Assembly: GCA_008923315.1 (NCBI GenBank)
Contig: WBSF01000008.1
Location: forward strand, 124,001-188,000
From: Betaproteobacteria bacterium SCN1
GTDB lineage: Bacteria > Pseudomonadota > Gammaproteobacteria > Burkholderiales > Thiobacillaceae
Length of the DNA: 64,000 nucleotides
Direction of reading: 5' to 3'
The position numbers and the translations under genes were made by a program. Below, piece by piece: positions 1-11,972 of the stretch (the stretch's first letter is position 1; each line of letters begins with the position of its first letter). The notes beneath the pieces are model-generated. The model searched no databases. It had not been told where the DNA came from and worked only from the letters and a program-made list of their open reading frames with translations.

Positions 1-2
1 CG

Positions 3-2390
3 AGCAACGGCCAGTTCAGCGTGCAGGGCGGCAGCGTCATACATGGCATATCCACGGTGCATATGGTGGATGGCTCCACCCTGAATGCGGCGGATGTCGC
101 CTTGAAAGTGACGGACAAGGTGCTTGTGCCGGATTCAAATGGGGGAACGCAGCCCGTGGCGAGTTCGGCTTTCTCGCCCAGCGGCGAGGAACTGGAAGGG
201 ACGGCGGACAACGATCTGATCCTGGGACTGACCGGCAACAACATCATCAAGGCGTATGCCGGGGATGACGTGATTTTTGAAGATGGCGGGAACGACATTA
301 TCGATGCCGGAGAGGGCAACGACATCGTTTACGCCGGCGCGGACAACGATCTGGTCATGGCCGGGAGTGGCGACGACACGGTCTATGCCGGGCTCGGAAA
401 CGACGTGGTGTTCGGCGGAGACGGCCACGATGCGATCCTCCTCGAAGGCGGGAACGACATTGCCTTTGGCGGCGCGGGCAACGACATGATCGCCGGCGGC
501 TGGGGCAACGATGTGATATCCGGCGACGAGGGCGACGATCAGATCTTCGGTGAATCGGGAAGCGATGCCTTGTTTGGCGGCGCGGGCGACGACGAACTGT
601 ACGGCATGGACGGTAACGACCGTCTCGACGGCGGCGAGGGAGCGGATCTGCTGGATGGCGGAGCCGGCGACGACGAGATGTTCGGCGGGGCCGGAGACGA
701 TACCTACGTCGTCGATTCGGCCGGCGATGTCGTCAACGAGCTGGCGGATGAAGGAATCGATACCGTCAGGAGCGCGATCGACTACACGCTGGCCGACACT
801 TTGGAGAAGCTTGTCCTCATCGGAAATGCGGTGAATGGCACGGGCAATGCCCAGGACAACGTGCTGACGGGCAATGGGGAGGCGAATACGCTCCTGGGGC
901 TGGAAGGCAACGATACGCTGGACGGGGGAGCTGGCGGGGATACGCTGATAGGGGGCCTAGGCGACGACGTGTATGTGGTCGACAACTCGGGTGATCTTGT
1001 TCTCGAAAGTGCGAATCAGGGAACCGACACGGTAATCGCCAGCATTGATTATTTCCTCACTGACAATGTTGAAAATCTGACCCTCGTTGGAACTGCAGTT
1101 CATGGCACGGGCAACAGCCTGGGCAACGTTCTGCTTGGGAACAGCCAGGACAACATTCTGGATGGCGGTGCCGGCGCAGACACCATGCAAGGCGGCTTTG
1201 GAAACGACACCTACATGGTGGACAACGCCGGGGATGTCGTAATCGAATCGGCCGATTCCGGCATCGATGCGGTCTATGCATCGATTACTTATACCCTGGG
1301 GGCGAACGTAGAAAACCTGTACCTCACCGGCGCCTCTGCCATCAACGGGACGGGGAATGCGCTGGACAATTACATTGTGGGCAACAGTGCGGCCAATACA
1401 CTGAGCGGGGGCTTGGGCAACGATATTTATGTTGTAGGGGCTGGCGATACGGTAGTGGAATATGCGAATCAAGGGATCGACACAATCGAGTCCAACACTG
1501 ATTGGACATTGGGTGCGAACATCGAAAACCTGACGCTCACAGGTGATATCGAGACCTTCATGCTGACCGGAATCTTGGCGACTATAGCCAACGGGAACGC
1601 GCTGGATAATATTCTTGTGGGGAATCCTGCGGCGAATGTCTTGAACGGTGGTGCTGGCGCCGACACCATGATAGGTGGATGGGGTAACGATACGTATATC
1701 GTGGATAACGTGGGCGACACCATCATTGAGTATGCTTGGGACGGGATCGATACGGTACGTTCCCTGGTCAGTTACACCTTGCCGGAGCACGTGGAGAACC
1801 TGATTTTGCTCGGCAATACGGCGATCTCGGGTGTTGGGAATACCGAGGCCAATCAGATCCAGGGCAATACTGCCGCCAATACGCTGTGGGGTGGAGAGGG
1901 TAACGACGTCCTTTCGGGCTATGCGGGAAACGATACCCTGTATGGAGGTGCCGGAAATGATGGACTTTCTGGCGGTACCGGAAATGACTGGCTTTATGGC
2001 GGCACCGGCAATGACACCTACCATCTGGCGCGGGGCGATGGTGCAGATACTGTCGTCGAGAATGATTCCACAACGGGAAACCAGGATGTGGCGAAGTTCT
2101 GGAGCGGTGTCTCAGCCGACCAGATCTGGTTCCGCCACGTCGGCAACGACCTGGAAGCCAGCATCATCGGTACTTCGGACAAGCTGGTCATCAAGGACTG
2201 GTACCTTGGCACGGACCGTCACGTCGAGCAGTTCAAGACCACCGACGGCGGTCTGACCCTGCTGGACAGCCAGGTCGAGAGTCTGGTTGCCGCGATGGCG
2301 AGTTTCGCGCCGCCGTCGGCCGGTCAGACCACGCTGCCGCAGACCTATCAGGATGCCCTGGCCGGCGTGATCGCGGCCAACTGGCAGTAA
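3..2390 (+). CDS. RTX-type calcium-binding secreted protein, C-terminal part (5' truncated)
   Basis: The reading frame is open from the first bases of the window, so the true start lies upstream; the GTG at 21 is probably internal. Glycine/aspartate nonapeptides of the GGxGxDxxx type fill roughly nt 200–700 and return at nt 1880–2030. Between them are five related modules of about 75–100 residues, each starting with a YVVDxxGD-like motif and containing ENLxLxG and GTGNxxDN-like motifs. The end resembles the haemolysin-type calcium-binding related domain, with a Gly/Asp-poor tail as expected for an uncleaved type I secretion signal. In this family the repeats bind Ca2+ outside the cell and drive folding after export. 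The HlyB- and HlyD-type genes directly downstream are the likely exporter. The activity of the missing N-terminal part cannot be told. Confidence 0.9.
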   Translation, partial: SNGQFSVQGGSVIHGISTVHMVDGSTLNAADVALKVTDKVLVPDSNGGTQPVASSAFSPSGEELEGTADNDLILGLTGNNIIKAYAGDDVIFEDGGNDIIDAGEGNDIVYAGADNDLVMAGSGDDTVYAGLGNDVVFGGDGHDAILLEGGNDIAFGGAGNDMIAGGWGNDVISGDEGDDQIFGESGSDALFGGAGDDELYGMDGNDRLDGGEGADLLDGGAGDDEMFGGAGDDTYVVDSAGDVVNELADEGIDTVRSAIDYTLADTLEKLVLIGNAVNGTGNAQDNVLTGNGEANTLLGLEGNDTLDGGAGGDTLIGGLGDDVYVVDNSGDLVLESANQGTDTVIASIDYFLTDNVENLTLVGTAVHGTGNSLGNVLLGNSQDNILDGGAGADTMQGGFGNDTYMVDNAGDVVIESADSGIDAVYASITYTLGANVENLYLTGASAINGTGNALDNYIVGNSAANTLSGGLGNDIYVVGAGDTVVEYANQGIDTIESNTDWTLGANIENLTLTGDIETFMLTGILATIANGNALDNILVGNPAANVLNGGAGADTMIGGWGNDTYIVDNVGDTIIEYAWDGIDTVRSLVSYTLPEHVENLILLGNTAISGVGNTEANQIQGNTAANTLWGGEGNDVLSGYAGNDTLYGGAGNDGLSGGTGNDWLYGGTGNDTYHLARGDGADTVVENDSTTGNQDVAKFWSGVSADQIWFRHVGNDLEASIIGTSDKLVIKDWYLGTDRHVEQFKTTDGGLTLLDSQVESLVAAMASFAPPSAGQTTLPQTYQDALAGVIAANWQ

Positions 2391-2432
2391 GCGTCGAACC
2401 CGCCCGCCTTGCCTGTCCGGGCAGGGCGGACC

Positions 2433-4583
2433 ATGCCCGCACAAAACGATATGAATCCCGATACCGACGCGCCCAGGCCGACAGCCGATTCCGGGCTGGC
2501 CTGTCTGGTCATGCTCGCGCGTTTCCATCAGATTGCCGCCGATCCGGCGCAGCTCGCCCATCAGTTCCGCGCCGATGGCCAGCCGTTCGGGCAGGCCGAA
2601 ATTCTCTTGGCCGCCAAGCATCTTGGCTTGCAGGCCAAGCCGGTCAAGGCCACGATCGAGCGCCTCGACCGGACCCCGCTGCCGGCGATGGCGGTGGATG
2701 CCGGGGGCGGCTATTTCATCCTCGCGCGTTTCGATGCCGACAAGGCCCTGATCCACGACCCCCGCACCGAGCGCCCGCAGGTGGTGACGCGCGACGAATT
2801 ATTGGCCCGCTGGACGGGCGGGCTCATTCTCTTCACTTCGCGCGCTTCGCTGATCGGCGAGATGGCGAAGTTCGATTTTTCCTGGTTCGTGCCCGCGGTC
2901 GTCAAATACCGCAAACTGTTGAGCGAGGTGTTGTTCGTATCTTTCGTGCTCAATCTCTTCGCCCTGGTCACGCCGCTGTTCTTTCAGGTGGTGATGGACA
3001 AGGTGCTGGTGCACCGGGGGTTGACCACGCTCGACGTCATCGCTGTGGGGTTATTGGTGGTTTCGGTCTTCGAGGTCGTGCTCTCGGGGCTGCGCAGCTA
3101 CGTCTTCGCGCATACCACCAGCCGCATCGACGTGGAGCTCGGCGCGCGGCTGTTCCGGCATCTGCTGCATCTGCCGCTGGGCTATTTCCAGGCGCGCCGG
3201 GTGGGCGATTCGGTCGCCCGGGTGCGCGAGCTGGAAAATATCCGCGCCTTTCTCACCGGCAACGCGATCACGGTGGTGCTCGACGTGTTCTTCTCGGTCG
3301 TCTTCATCGGTGTGATGCTGTTCTACAGCGGCTGGCTGACGCTGGTCGTGCTCGCCTCGCTGCCGCTGTATTTCGTCGTCGCCCTGCTGCTCACGCCGCT
3401 GCTGCGCGCCCGGCTGCACGAGAAATTCAACCGGGGGGCCGAGAATCAGGCTTTCCTGGTCGAAACCGTGACCGGCATCGATACGCTGAAGAGCATGGCG
3501 GTGGAGCCGCAGATGCAGCGCCGCTGGGACGCTCAGCTCGCCGCCTACGTGTCCGCGGGCTTTCGCTCCGCCACGTTGTCGACTTTGGCGCACGAAAGCA
3601 CCAATCTGATCGGCAAACTCGTCACCGTGGGCACGCTCTGGCTGGGCGCGAAACTGGTGATCGAGGGGCAGCTTACCGTGGGGCAGTTCATCGCCTTCAA
3701 CATGCTCGCGGGGCGCGTGGCCCAACCCATCATGCGGCTGGCGCAGCTCTGGACCGATTTCCAGCAGACAGGCATTTCTATCCAGCGCCTGGGGGACATT
3801 CTCAATGCGCCGACCGAAACCGTCGGCGCGAAGAGCAGCCTGCCGCCGGTCGCCGGCCGGGTAACGTTCGATCAGGTACGTTTCCGCTACCGCCCGGACG
3901 CGCCCGAGGTGCTCAAAGGCATCGATCTCGACATCCGCCCCGGCGAGGTCATCGGCATCGTCGGCCGCTCCGGGTCGGGCAAGAGCACGCTCACCCGGCT
4001 GATCCAGCGTCTGCATGTGCCGGAAAGCGGCCGCGTGCTGATCGACGGCATTGATCTCGCGCTGGCCGAGGCATCCAGTCTGCGGCGGCAGATCGGGGTG
4101 GTATTGCAGGAGAACGTACTGTTCAACCGCAGTATCCGGGAGAACATTGCGCTCGCCGACCCCGGCGCGCCGCTGGAACAGGTGATAGCGGCGGCCAGGC
4201 TTGCCGGCGCGCACGAGTTCATCCTGGAGCTGCCCGAGGCCTACGATACCGTCGTCGGCGAGCACGGCGCGACACTTTCCGGTGGTCAGCGCCAGCGCAT
4301 CGCGATCGCGCGCGCGTTGATGAACCAGCCGCGCATCCTGATCTTCGACGAGGCGACCAGCGCGCTCGACTACGAGTCGGAGCGCATCATCCAGCAGAAC
4401 ATGCAGTCCATCTGCCAGGGGCGCACCGTCATCGTCATCGCGCACCGGCTGTCGGCCGTGCGCCATGCCGACCGCATCCTGGTCGTGGACCGGGGGCAGA
4501 TCGTCGAAGCCGGCACGCACGCCGAACTGCTGGCGCACGAAGCGGGACATTATTCGCGGCTGTACCGGCTGCAGCATGCTTGA
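2433..4583 (+). CDS. HlyB-family type I secretion ABC transporter (permease/ATPase)
   Basis: This is an inner-membrane ABC exporter that would power one-step secretion of the RTX protein encoded just upstream. Domain order from the ATG at 2433 (716 aa): a C39-peptidase-like domain at about residues 15–135, a six-helix membrane domain at about 150–440, then the ATPase domain. The Walker A motif GRSGSGKST is near residue 511, the signature LSGGQRQR near 617 and Walker B ILIFDEATSALD near 635. In the C39-like domain the catalytic Cys position reads Asp-Ser-Gly (Ser20), so it should bind substrate without cleaving it, as in HlyB. The sequence follows E. coli HlyB closely along its length. A TTG at 2409 is an alternative start, but the ATG at 2433 has GGGCGGA upstream. 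Confidence 0.95.
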   Translation: MPAQNDMNPDTDAPRPTADSGLACLVMLARFHQIAADPAQLAHQFRADGQPFGQAEILLAAKHLGLQAKPVKATIERLDRTPLPAMAVDAGGGYFILARFDADKALIHDPRTERPQVVTRDELLARWTGGLILFTSRASLIGEMAKFDFSWFVPAVVKYRKLLSEVLFVSFVLNLFALVTPLFFQVVMDKVLVHRGLTTLDVIAVGLLVVSVFEVVLSGLRSYVFAHTTSRIDVELGARLFRHLLHLPLGYFQARRVGDSVARVRELENIRAFLTGNAITVVLDVFFSVVFIGVMLFYSGWLTLVVLASLPLYFVVALLLTPLLRARLHEKFNRGAENQAFLVETVTGIDTLKSMAVEPQMQRRWDAQLAAYVSAGFRSATLSTLAHESTNLIGKLVTVGTLWLGAKLVIEGQLTVGQFIAFNMLAGRVAQPIMRLAQLWTDFQQTGISIQRLGDILNAPTETVGAKSSLPPVAGRVTFDQVRFRYRPDAPEVLKGIDLDIRPGEVIGIVGRSGSGKSTLTRLIQRLHVPESGRVLIDGIDLALAEASSLRRQIGVVLQENVLFNRSIRENIALADPGAPLEQVIAAARLAGAHEFILELPEAYDTVVGEHGATLSGGQRQRIAIARALMNQPRILIFDEATSALDYESERIIQQNMQSICQGRTVIVIAHRLSAVRHADRILVVDRGQIVEAGTHAELLAHEAGHYSRLYRLQHA

Positions 4584-4592
4584 GGTTCGACC

Positions 4593-6023
4593 ATGAGACG
4601 CCAGGCATTCTTCGATCTTTTGCATCGTTATGGGCGGGTGTTCCGGCATGCCTGGAAGGCGCGCCGCGAAACGGATACGCCCGATCTGCGCGGGCATGAG
4701 GCACAGTTCCTGCCTGCCGCGCTGGCGTTGCGCGACGCGCCGGTTCATCCTGCGCCGCGTGTCGTCCTGTGGCTCATCATGGCCTTTGCGCTGATCGCCT
4801 GCCTGTGGGCCGTGTTCGGGCGCATCGACATCGTCGCCACGGCGGCCGGCAAGATCATTCCGAATGACCGCACCAAGGTGATCCAGCCGATGGAAACCGC
4901 GGTCGTGAAGGCCATCCACATACGCGACGGTCAGGCCGTAGCATCCGGCCAGGTACTGATCGAGCTCGATGCCACGGGGGCCGCCGCCGACAGCGAGCGG
5001 CTGCGTAGCGAGATTCTGACCGCGCGCTACGAAGTCCTGCGCGCCCGGGCGTTCCTGGCGGCACTGGACGATGGCAAGGCGCCACGTCTTCCGCCGCTCG
5101 ATCCGCAGGATATGGACGGCACGGATACAGGGCGCCATCTGGCTGAGCAGAATCAGGTTGCGGGGCAGTACCAGGAATACCGTGCTCGTCATCTGCAACT
5201 GGCGGCCGAGATCGTTCGCCGGCAGGCCGAGAGACAAGCGACTCTGGATCAGGTCGCGAAGCTGGAGCAGACGCTGCCCATTGCACGGCAGCGTGCGCAA
5301 GACTACAGGAAGCTCGTCCAGGAGAATTTCATCTCCCAGCACGGTTATCTGGAACGCGAACAAGCGCGCATCGAGCAGGAACAGGACCTGGCGGCCAGCC
5401 GGTCGAAAGCCGATGAAATCCGGGCGGCCCTGATCGAAGCGCAGCGGCAGCAGGCCACGCTTGCGGCCGAAACGCGCCGGCAGTTGTTCGATCAGTTGAA
5501 CCTTGCTTCGCAGAAAGCCGCTTCGCTGGCGCAGGAGCGGATCAAGGCGGAGCAGCGCAGCCGCCTGATGCGCCTGACCGCGCCCGTCGCGGGGGTCGTA
5601 CAACAGCTGGCCGTGACCACGATCGGAGGCGTCGTCACGCCTGCCCAGCCCTTGATGGTCATCGTGCCCAGCGAGAACGTGCTCGAAGTCGAAGCCATGC
5701 TGCCCAACAAGGACATTGGCTTCGTGAATCCGGGGCAGCAAGCCGAGATCAAGGTGGAAACCTTTCCTTATACGAAATACGGCACCCTGCATGGCACAGT
5801 TACCCGGGTTTCCTCCGATGCGATCCAGGACGAAAAGCTGGGCCTGATCTATGCCACACGCGTCAGACTTGCCCGGAATACCATTCGCGTCGAAAACCGG
5901 AACGTTCATTTGTCGCCGGGCATGGCTGTAACAGTCGAAGTCAAGACCGGTACGCGTCGCGTGATCGAATATTTCCTGAGTCCGCTGCTGCAGTATGGGC
6001 ACGAAAGTCTGCGGGAGCGTTAG
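4593..6023 (+). CDS. HlyD-family membrane fusion protein of type I secretion system
   Basis: This is the periplasmic adaptor that links the HlyB-type ATPase to an outer-membrane TolC channel (no tolC is present in the window). It has 476 aa: a cytoplasmic N-terminus of about 58 residues, one membrane helix at about 59–77 (VLWLIMAFALIACLW), a biotinyl-lipoyl-like segment (VIQPMETAVVKAIHIRDGQ), a long coiled-coil region at about 140–320 and a second lipoyl half followed by a beta-barrel (LTAPVAGVVQQL onward). The ATG lies 9 bases after the exporter stop codon, indicating one operon. Length and order are normal for the family. Confidence 0.95.
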   Translation: MRRQAFFDLLHRYGRVFRHAWKARRETDTPDLRGHEAQFLPAALALRDAPVHPAPRVVLWLIMAFALIACLWAVFGRIDIVATAAGKIIPNDRTKVIQPMETAVVKAIHIRDGQAVASGQVLIELDATGAAADSERLRSEILTARYEVLRARAFLAALDDGKAPRLPPLDPQDMDGTDTGRHLAEQNQVAGQYQEYRARHLQLAAEIVRRQAERQATLDQVAKLEQTLPIARQRAQDYRKLVQENFISQHGYLEREQARIEQEQDLAASRSKADEIRAALIEAQRQQATLAAETRRQLFDQLNLASQKAASLAQERIKAEQRSRLMRLTAPVAGVVQQLAVTTIGGVVTPAQPLMVIVPSENVLEVEAMLPNKDIGFVNPGQQAEIKVETFPYTKYGTLHGTVTRVSSDAIQDEKLGLIYATRVRLARNTIRVENRNVHLSPGMAVTVEVKTGTRRVIEYFLSPLLQYGHESLRER

Positions 6024-6071
6024 CCAGGGTCGCCATAGCCAGCCCGCAACCGAACCCCTACAATGCCGGGC

Positions 6072-6569
6072 ATGAAAAAACTGCCCATTCTTCTGCTGTG
6101 CCTGCCGTTTGCCGTCCAGGCGGAGTGGCTCGATTTCGATCGTGAATTCGAAGCGGAAAAGCCCTGGGTCGAGATGGCTGCGCAGTTGCCCGCGTATCCC
6201 CGGGCCGAGAATCTGGTGCCGTTCGACGTGTCGTCCGCGACGCGCAACCGTTTCTTCGTCGACACCGCCTCGATCAGCGTGGGCGAGGACAAGGTGGTGC
6301 GCTACACAGTGGTGGTCGAGGCAGCGGGCGGTGCGACAAACGTGTCGTTCGAAGGCATGCGCTGCGAGACCGCGGAACGCCGGCTGTATGCCTACGGCCA
6401 TCCCGACGGCACATGGTCGAAGGCCCGCAATTCGGGTTGGGAAACGATCAGGCTGCGCTCGCTGCTTTCCTATCGCAAGGCCCTGTACGAGGATCATTTC
6501 TGCCCCGATGGCATCAATGTCCGGAGTGCGGACGACGCCGTGCGCAGCCTGAAAAAGGGAACGCGATGA
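6072..6569 (+). CDS. CNP1-like family secreted protein
   Basis: This small exported protein has a clear signal peptide ([17 protein letters not shown], cleavage before EWL), followed by a domain of about 145 residues that I recognise as the CNP1-like family, often found beside proB in betaproteobacteria. Two cysteines (in GMRCETA and DHFCPDG) may form a disulfide. The function is not known. An ATG at 6063 would add MPG; the ATG at 6072 gives a standard signal peptide, and a TACAAT hexamer at 6059–6064 sits about one -10 distance before it. The stop codon overlaps the proB start (ATGA). Confidence 0.75.
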   Translation: MKKLPILLLCLPFAVQAEWLDFDREFEAEKPWVEMAAQLPAYPRAENLVPFDVSSATRNRFFVDTASISVGEDKVVRYTVVVEAAGGATNVSFEGMRCETAERRLYAYGHPDGTWSKARNSGWETIRLRSLLSYRKALYEDHFCPDGINVRSADDAVRSLKKGTR

Positions 6570-7690
6570 GCGGTACGGTCGTCAGGCAGGCGCGACGTAT
6601 TGTCGTGAAGGTCGGGTCGAGTCTCGTGACCGCCGAAGGCCGCGGGCTGGATCGGGCGGCGCTGTCGCGCTGGGCGGAGCAGATCGCAGCGCTGGTCGGG
6701 CAGGGACGGGAAGTCGTGCTGGTGTCCTCCGGCGCCATCGCCGAGGGGATCGCCCGGCTGGGATGGAAGAAACGTCCCAAGGCGGTGAACGAGCTGCAGG
6801 CGGCGGCGGCGGTGGGCCAGATGGGGCTGGTGCAGGCTTACGAATCGATCTTCCGTACGCACGGCCTGCATGCCGCGCAGGTGCTGCTCACACATGAAGA
6901 TCTGGCCGACCGCACACGCTATCTCAATGCACGCTCGACCCTGCGCACGCTGTTGAGTTTGCGGGTGGTGCCCATCATCAACGAAAACGACACGGTCGCC
7001 ACCGACGAAATCCGTCTGGGCGACAACGATACGCTGGGTGCGCTGGTCACCAATCTGATCGAGGCGGATTGCCTGATCATTCTCACCGACCAGCCGGGGC
7101 TCTATACGGCCGATCCGCGCAAGCATGCGGATGCCGCGCTGGTGATGGATGCGCACGCAGGCGACCCGGAACTGGAGCGCATGGCCGGCGGTGCGGGCAG
7201 CAGCGTCGGCACGGGCGGCATGCTGACCAAGATTCTCGCTGCCAGGCGGGCGGCGCGCAGCGGTGCGCATACGGTCATATGCAGCGGCCGCGAGGAAAAC
7301 GTGCTGTTGCGGCTGGCGGCAGGCGAAGCCGTCGGCAGCCAGCTGGTGGCGCGGCAGGCGCCGCTCGCCGCCCGCAGGCAGTGGCTGGCCGATCATCTGC
7401 AGTTGCGCGGCGGGCTGGTGCTGGACGACGGTGCGGTGCGAGCTCTGGTCGAGGACGGCAAGAGTCTGTTGCCGGTCGGCGTGAAGGGTGTCACTGGCGA
7501 ATTCGAGCGAGGCGAAGTGGTCGCCGTGGTCGATCCGGCGGGCCGCGAAATCGCGCGCGGCCTTGTCAATTACAGTGCCGGCGAGGCGCGCCGCATCGCG
7601 GGCAAGGCGTCGTCGGCCATCGAGAGTGAGCTCGGCTACGTCGACGAGCCCGAGTTGATCCACCGTGACAACCTGGTGATGCTGGCATGA
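6566..7690 (+). CDS. proB: Glutamate 5-kinase
   Basis: It catalyses ATP-dependent phosphorylation of glutamate, the first step of proline synthesis, in the cytoplasm. The 374 aa comprise an amino-acid-kinase domain beginning [11 protein letters not shown], with [16 protein letters not shown] and GTGGMLTKI motifs, then a C-terminal PUA domain at about 275–374. The ATG at 6566 is chosen because it overlaps the preceding stop codon and matches the family N-terminus; the frame is open upstream but not conserved. It is likely cotranscribed with the CNP1-like gene and the phosphatase gene that follows (ATGA overlap at 7687). Confidence 0.95.
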   Translation: MSGTVVRQARRIVVKVGSSLVTAEGRGLDRAALSRWAEQIAALVGQGREVVLVSSGAIAEGIARLGWKKRPKAVNELQAAAAVGQMGLVQAYESIFRTHGLHAAQVLLTHEDLADRTRYLNARSTLRTLLSLRVVPIINENDTVATDEIRLGDNDTLGALVTNLIEADCLIILTDQPGLYTADPRKHADAALVMDAHAGDPELERMAGGAGSSVGTGGMLTKILAARRAARSGAHTVICSGREENVLLRLAAGEAVGSQLVARQAPLAARRQWLADHLQLRGGLVLDDGAVRALVEDGKSLLPVGVKGVTGEFERGEVVAVVDPAGREIARGLVNYSAGEARRIAGKASSAIESELGYVDEPELIHRDNLVMLA

Positions 7691-8283
7691 GCCTGACGCT
7701 CGATTTGATGCGTCATGGCGAGCCGGTCGGTGGCCGAAAATACCGGGGACAGATCGACGACCCGCTGTCGGACAAGGGCTGGGCACAGATGCGCGAGGCG
7801 GTGGGCGAGGCGGCGCCCTGGACGCGTATCGTGTCGTCGCCGCTGGCGCGCTGCCGTGCCTTTGCCGAATCACTGGCCGGCCGTCATGCCTTGCCGCTGG
7901 CCTTCGACGACCGGTTGAAGGAAGTCGGCTTCGGCGCATGGGAGGGACTGACGGCAGCCGAGATCGAATCGCGCTGGCCGGGGCAGCTTGGGCGTTTCAA
8001 GGCCGATCCGCTTGGCGCGCGGCCTGCCGGTGCCGAGATGCTGGAAACGTTTTATGCGCGCGTGGCGGAGGCGCTGGATGCGCAGATGAAAGACGCGACG
8101 GACGCGCATGTGTTGCTGGTCGGGCATGCCGGCGTGATGCGCATGGCACTCGCCTGGGCCCTGCAGATCCCTTTGATGAACGCCTATCGCATCGAAGTCG
8201 CGAGCGCCTCGCTTACCCGGCTGCGTTTCGACAATGGCCGCGTGAGTCTGATCTTCCACGGCAGCGCGCGTCTGCCCGCGTGA
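7687..8283 (+). CDS. Histidine phosphatase family protein, alpha-ribazole phosphatase-like
   Basis: The 198-aa protein begins [11 protein letters not shown], giving the catalytic RHG motif near residue 9, and has the second conserved histidine in [10 protein letters not shown] near 143–150. These place it in the phosphoglycerate-mutase-like superfamily. Arg and Glu of the pocket are seen in [13 protein letters not shown] and GFGAWEG. Length and sequence fit CobC-type alpha-ribazole-5'-phosphate phosphatase of cobamide synthesis. The next gene encodes a BtuF-like binding protein, which supports a cobalamin link, but another small phosphomonoester cannot be excluded. The start overlaps the proB stop. 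Confidence 0.85.
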   Translation: MSLTLDLMRHGEPVGGRKYRGQIDDPLSDKGWAQMREAVGEAAPWTRIVSSPLARCRAFAESLAGRHALPLAFDDRLKEVGFGAWEGLTAAEIESRWPGQLGRFKADPLGARPAGAEMLETFYARVAEALDAQMKDATDAHVLLVGHAGVMRMALAWALQIPLMNAYRIEVASASLTRLRFDNGRVSLIFHGSARLPA

Positions 8284-9140
8284 TCCGCAACCTGCTCGCC
8301 GGCCTGGCCCTGTTGATGGCGTTGCCGGCCGGAGCGGCCGCCATCCGGGTCACCGACGACGCGGGGCAGACGCTGACGTTCGACCGGCCGCCGCAGCGTA
8401 TCGTCTCCCTGACGCCACACCTTACGGAATTGCTCTATGCCGTCGGCGCGGGCGCACAGGTCGTCGGTGTCGACAGTGCCAGCGACTACCCGGCCGCCGC
8501 ACGTGCCTTGCCGCGCGTCGGCGATACGAGCCGTATCCGCTTCGAGCGCATCCTGGCATTGAAGCCTGATCTGATCGTGGCCTGGGTGGGGGGTAATCGT
8601 GCGGCCGACGTCTACGGCATCGCGCAGCTCGGGATTCCCGTGCTCAATACCGAGGCGACCCGGCTGGGAGATGTGGCGCGCCTCCTGCGCCTCATCGGCG
8701 AGGCGACCGGCCACGCACAGGTAGGCATCCGGGCGGCGCGGACCTATGACGAGCGGCTGGCGGCGCTGAAGCAGCGTTATGCGCGCAGTGTGCGAATCCC
8801 GGTGTTCTATCAGATATGGGACCGGCCGCTGATGAGCGTGGGTGGGGTGCACTGGATCGACGAGGCGCTGGCGGTCTGCGGTGCGCGGAACATCTTCCAC
8901 GATCTGCAGGCCGTGGCGCCGGTCGTATCCCGCGAGGCGGTGCTGCGCAGGCAGCCGCAGCTGATCGTGGGCGGCAGCGATGCGCCCGGCGTGCGGGCAA
9001 CCTGGGAGGCGTTCGACAGTCTGCCGGCAGTACGGCACGGTGCTTTCGTGCAGATCGATGCAGACCGTCTGCACCGGGCCACGCCGCGTCTCATCGAGGG
9101 CGTGGCGACTCTGTGCGAGGCGCTGGCGGACTACCGCTGA
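8280..9140 (+). CDS. BtuF-like periplasmic substrate-binding protein (cobalamin/metallophore ABC uptake)
   Basis: This 286-aa protein has an N-terminal signal peptide ([21 protein letters not shown]) and a fold typical of helical-backbone metal/cobalamin receptors: [19 protein letters not shown], then [13 protein letters not shown]. The GTG start at 8280 overlaps the phosphatase stop (GTGA). Such proteins deliver vitamin B12 or a ferric chelate to an inner-membrane ABC importer, but no permease or ATPase gene follows here. The 3' end runs 10 bases into the oppositely oriented fur gene. Neighbourhood to a CobC-like phosphatase favours cobalamin as ligand; that is inference. Confidence 0.85.
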   Translation: MIRNLLAGLALLMALPAGAAAIRVTDDAGQTLTFDRPPQRIVSLTPHLTELLYAVGAGAQVVGVDSASDYPAAARALPRVGDTSRIRFERILALKPDLIVAWVGGNRAADVYGIAQLGIPVLNTEATRLGDVARLLRLIGEATGHAQVGIRAARTYDERLAALKQRYARSVRIPVFYQIWDRPLMSVGGVHWIDEALAVCGARNIFHDLQAVAPVVSREAVLRRQPQLIVGGSDAPGVRATWEAFDSLPAVRHGAFVQIDADRLHRATPRLIEGVATLCEALADYR

Positions 9141-9577
9141 CGGTTGTCTCCGGCCTTGCGGCCGGGGCAGTTTTCCTTGATGCAGTCCGCGTAAAGCTGG
9201 AGCGAATGATCGTGGATGGCGAACCCGCGCTCTTTGGCGATGCGTTGCTGGCGCTTCTCGATTTCGGGGTCGAAGAATTCCTCGACCTTGCCGCATTGCA
9301 GACAGACAAGATGGTCGTGATGGTCGCCCTGGTTGAGTTCGAACACGGCTTTGTCGCTGTCGAAATGATGCCGCATCAGCAGGCCGGCCTGCTCGAACTG
9401 TGTCAGAACGCGGTAGACGGTCGCCAGTCCGATGTCCTGTCCTTCATCGGACAGCAGACGGTAGACCTCTTCCGCCGTCATGTGCCGTTTGTCGCTTTGT
9501 TCGAACAGGTCGAGGATTTTCAGGCGGGGCAGGGTGGCTTTGAGACCAATGCTCTTGAGGTCGGAGGGGTTGCTCAA
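9131..9577 (-). CDS. fur: Ferric uptake regulator Fur
   Basis: This 148-aa iron-responsive repressor has an N-terminal winged helix ([15 protein letters not shown] … [17 protein letters not shown]) and a C-terminal dimerisation/metal domain with the [16 protein letters not shown] segment, which supplies the histidine cluster and the CxxC. With Fe2+ bound, Fur dimers block iron-uptake promoters. The gene is divergent from bamE, with 79 bases between them, and convergent with the BtuF-like gene (10-base overlap). This fur–bamE arrangement is common in betaproteobacteria. Confidence 0.96.
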   Translation of the reverse strand: MSNPSDLKSIGLKATLPRLKILDLFEQSDKRHMTAEEVYRLLSDEGQDIGLATVYRVLTQFEQAGLLMRHHFDSDKAVFELNQGDHHDHLVCLQCGKVEEFFDPEIEKRQQRIAKERGFAIHDHSLQLYADCIKENCPGRKAGDNRQR

Positions 9578-9637
9578 GCGAGGCTCCAGAACGGATGGAC
9601 TGATACGCTATGATACGTCTTTTCTCACTTGTCTTGA

Positions 9638-11593
<1,956 letters not shown>

Positions 11594-11613
11594 GAATCTA
11601 CCGGAGAGCCTCC

Positions 11614-11868
11614 ATGAATGCCGTCAAGGTCTACAGTACCGGCACCTGCCCAATTTGCGTAAAGGCGAAAGCCTTCCTCGACAAGCGCGGCATCGCCTAC
11701 GACGAGGTCCGCATCGATCTCGACCGCGAGGCGATGAAGGAATTCGCGGTCGTCACCCATAATGCGCGCACGGTTCCGCAGATCGTGGTGGACGGTACGT
11801 GCATCGGCGGGTTCACCGAATTGACCGAGCTGGATATGGACGGCGGACTGGACCATCTGCAGGCCTGA
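11614..11868 (+). CDS. Glutaredoxin (GrxC-like, CPIC active site)
   Basis: This 84-aa thioredoxin-fold protein has a dithiol active site CPIC at residues 13–16, and the glutathione-binding TVPQI and GGFTEL motifs. It would reduce protein disulfides or glutathione mixed disulfides in the cytoplasm. It lies 20 bases after dapB with the strong ribosome-binding site CCGGAGAG. CPIC instead of CPYC is a modest variation. The next gene, carA, has its own promoter. Confidence 0.93.
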   Translation: MNAVKVYSTGTCPICVKAKAFLDKRGIAYDEVRIDLDREAMKEFAVVTHNARTVPQIVVDGTCIGGFTELTELDMDGGLDHLQA

Positions 11869-11895
11869 AACCGGACGCCGCCTGCGCGCGGAGCG

Positions 11896-11924
11896 TTGAA
11901 GGCAGGCCCCGGATCGGCTACAAT
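11896..11924 (+). promoter_or_regulatory. Sigma-70 promoter of carA
   Basis: A -35 hexamer TTGAAG (11896–11901) and a -10 hexamer TACAAT (11919–11924) are separated by exactly 17 bases. Transcription should start near 11931, four or so bases before the leader hairpin. Confidence 0.7.
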
Positions 11925-11934
11925 TCCGGCATTC

Positions 11935-11972
11935 AAATTCAGGCGGGCCGCGCAAGCGGCTCGCCTGAATTT
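11935..11972 (+). promoter_or_regulatory. Long hairpin in the carA leader (possible attenuator)
   Basis: AAATTCAGGCGGGCCGC at 11935–11951 pairs with 11956–11972 around a GCAA tetraloop. The 17-bp stem has one G·U pair and no gap. The 3' arm ends in TTT and is followed by G, so a terminator-like role is possible but weak. It sits between the predicted start of transcription and the TTG start of carA. Confidence 0.65.

Noticed and set aside
957-2024. Minus-strand 355-codon frame with an apparent repeat pattern opposite the RTX gene
   Set aside because: The repeats are the antisense of the RTX modules, not an independent gene.
3051-6497. Minus-strand open frame of 1148 codons opposite the HlyB/HlyD genes
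   Set aside because: It is antisense to two clearly conserved proteins, is low-complexity in Arg/His/Gln/Gly, has no domain and spans several gene boundaries. It is a by-product of high GC content.
6413-6565. Upstream extension of proB to 6413
   Set aside because: The extra residues are a shadow of the CNP1-like gene and are not part of the glutamate kinase family.
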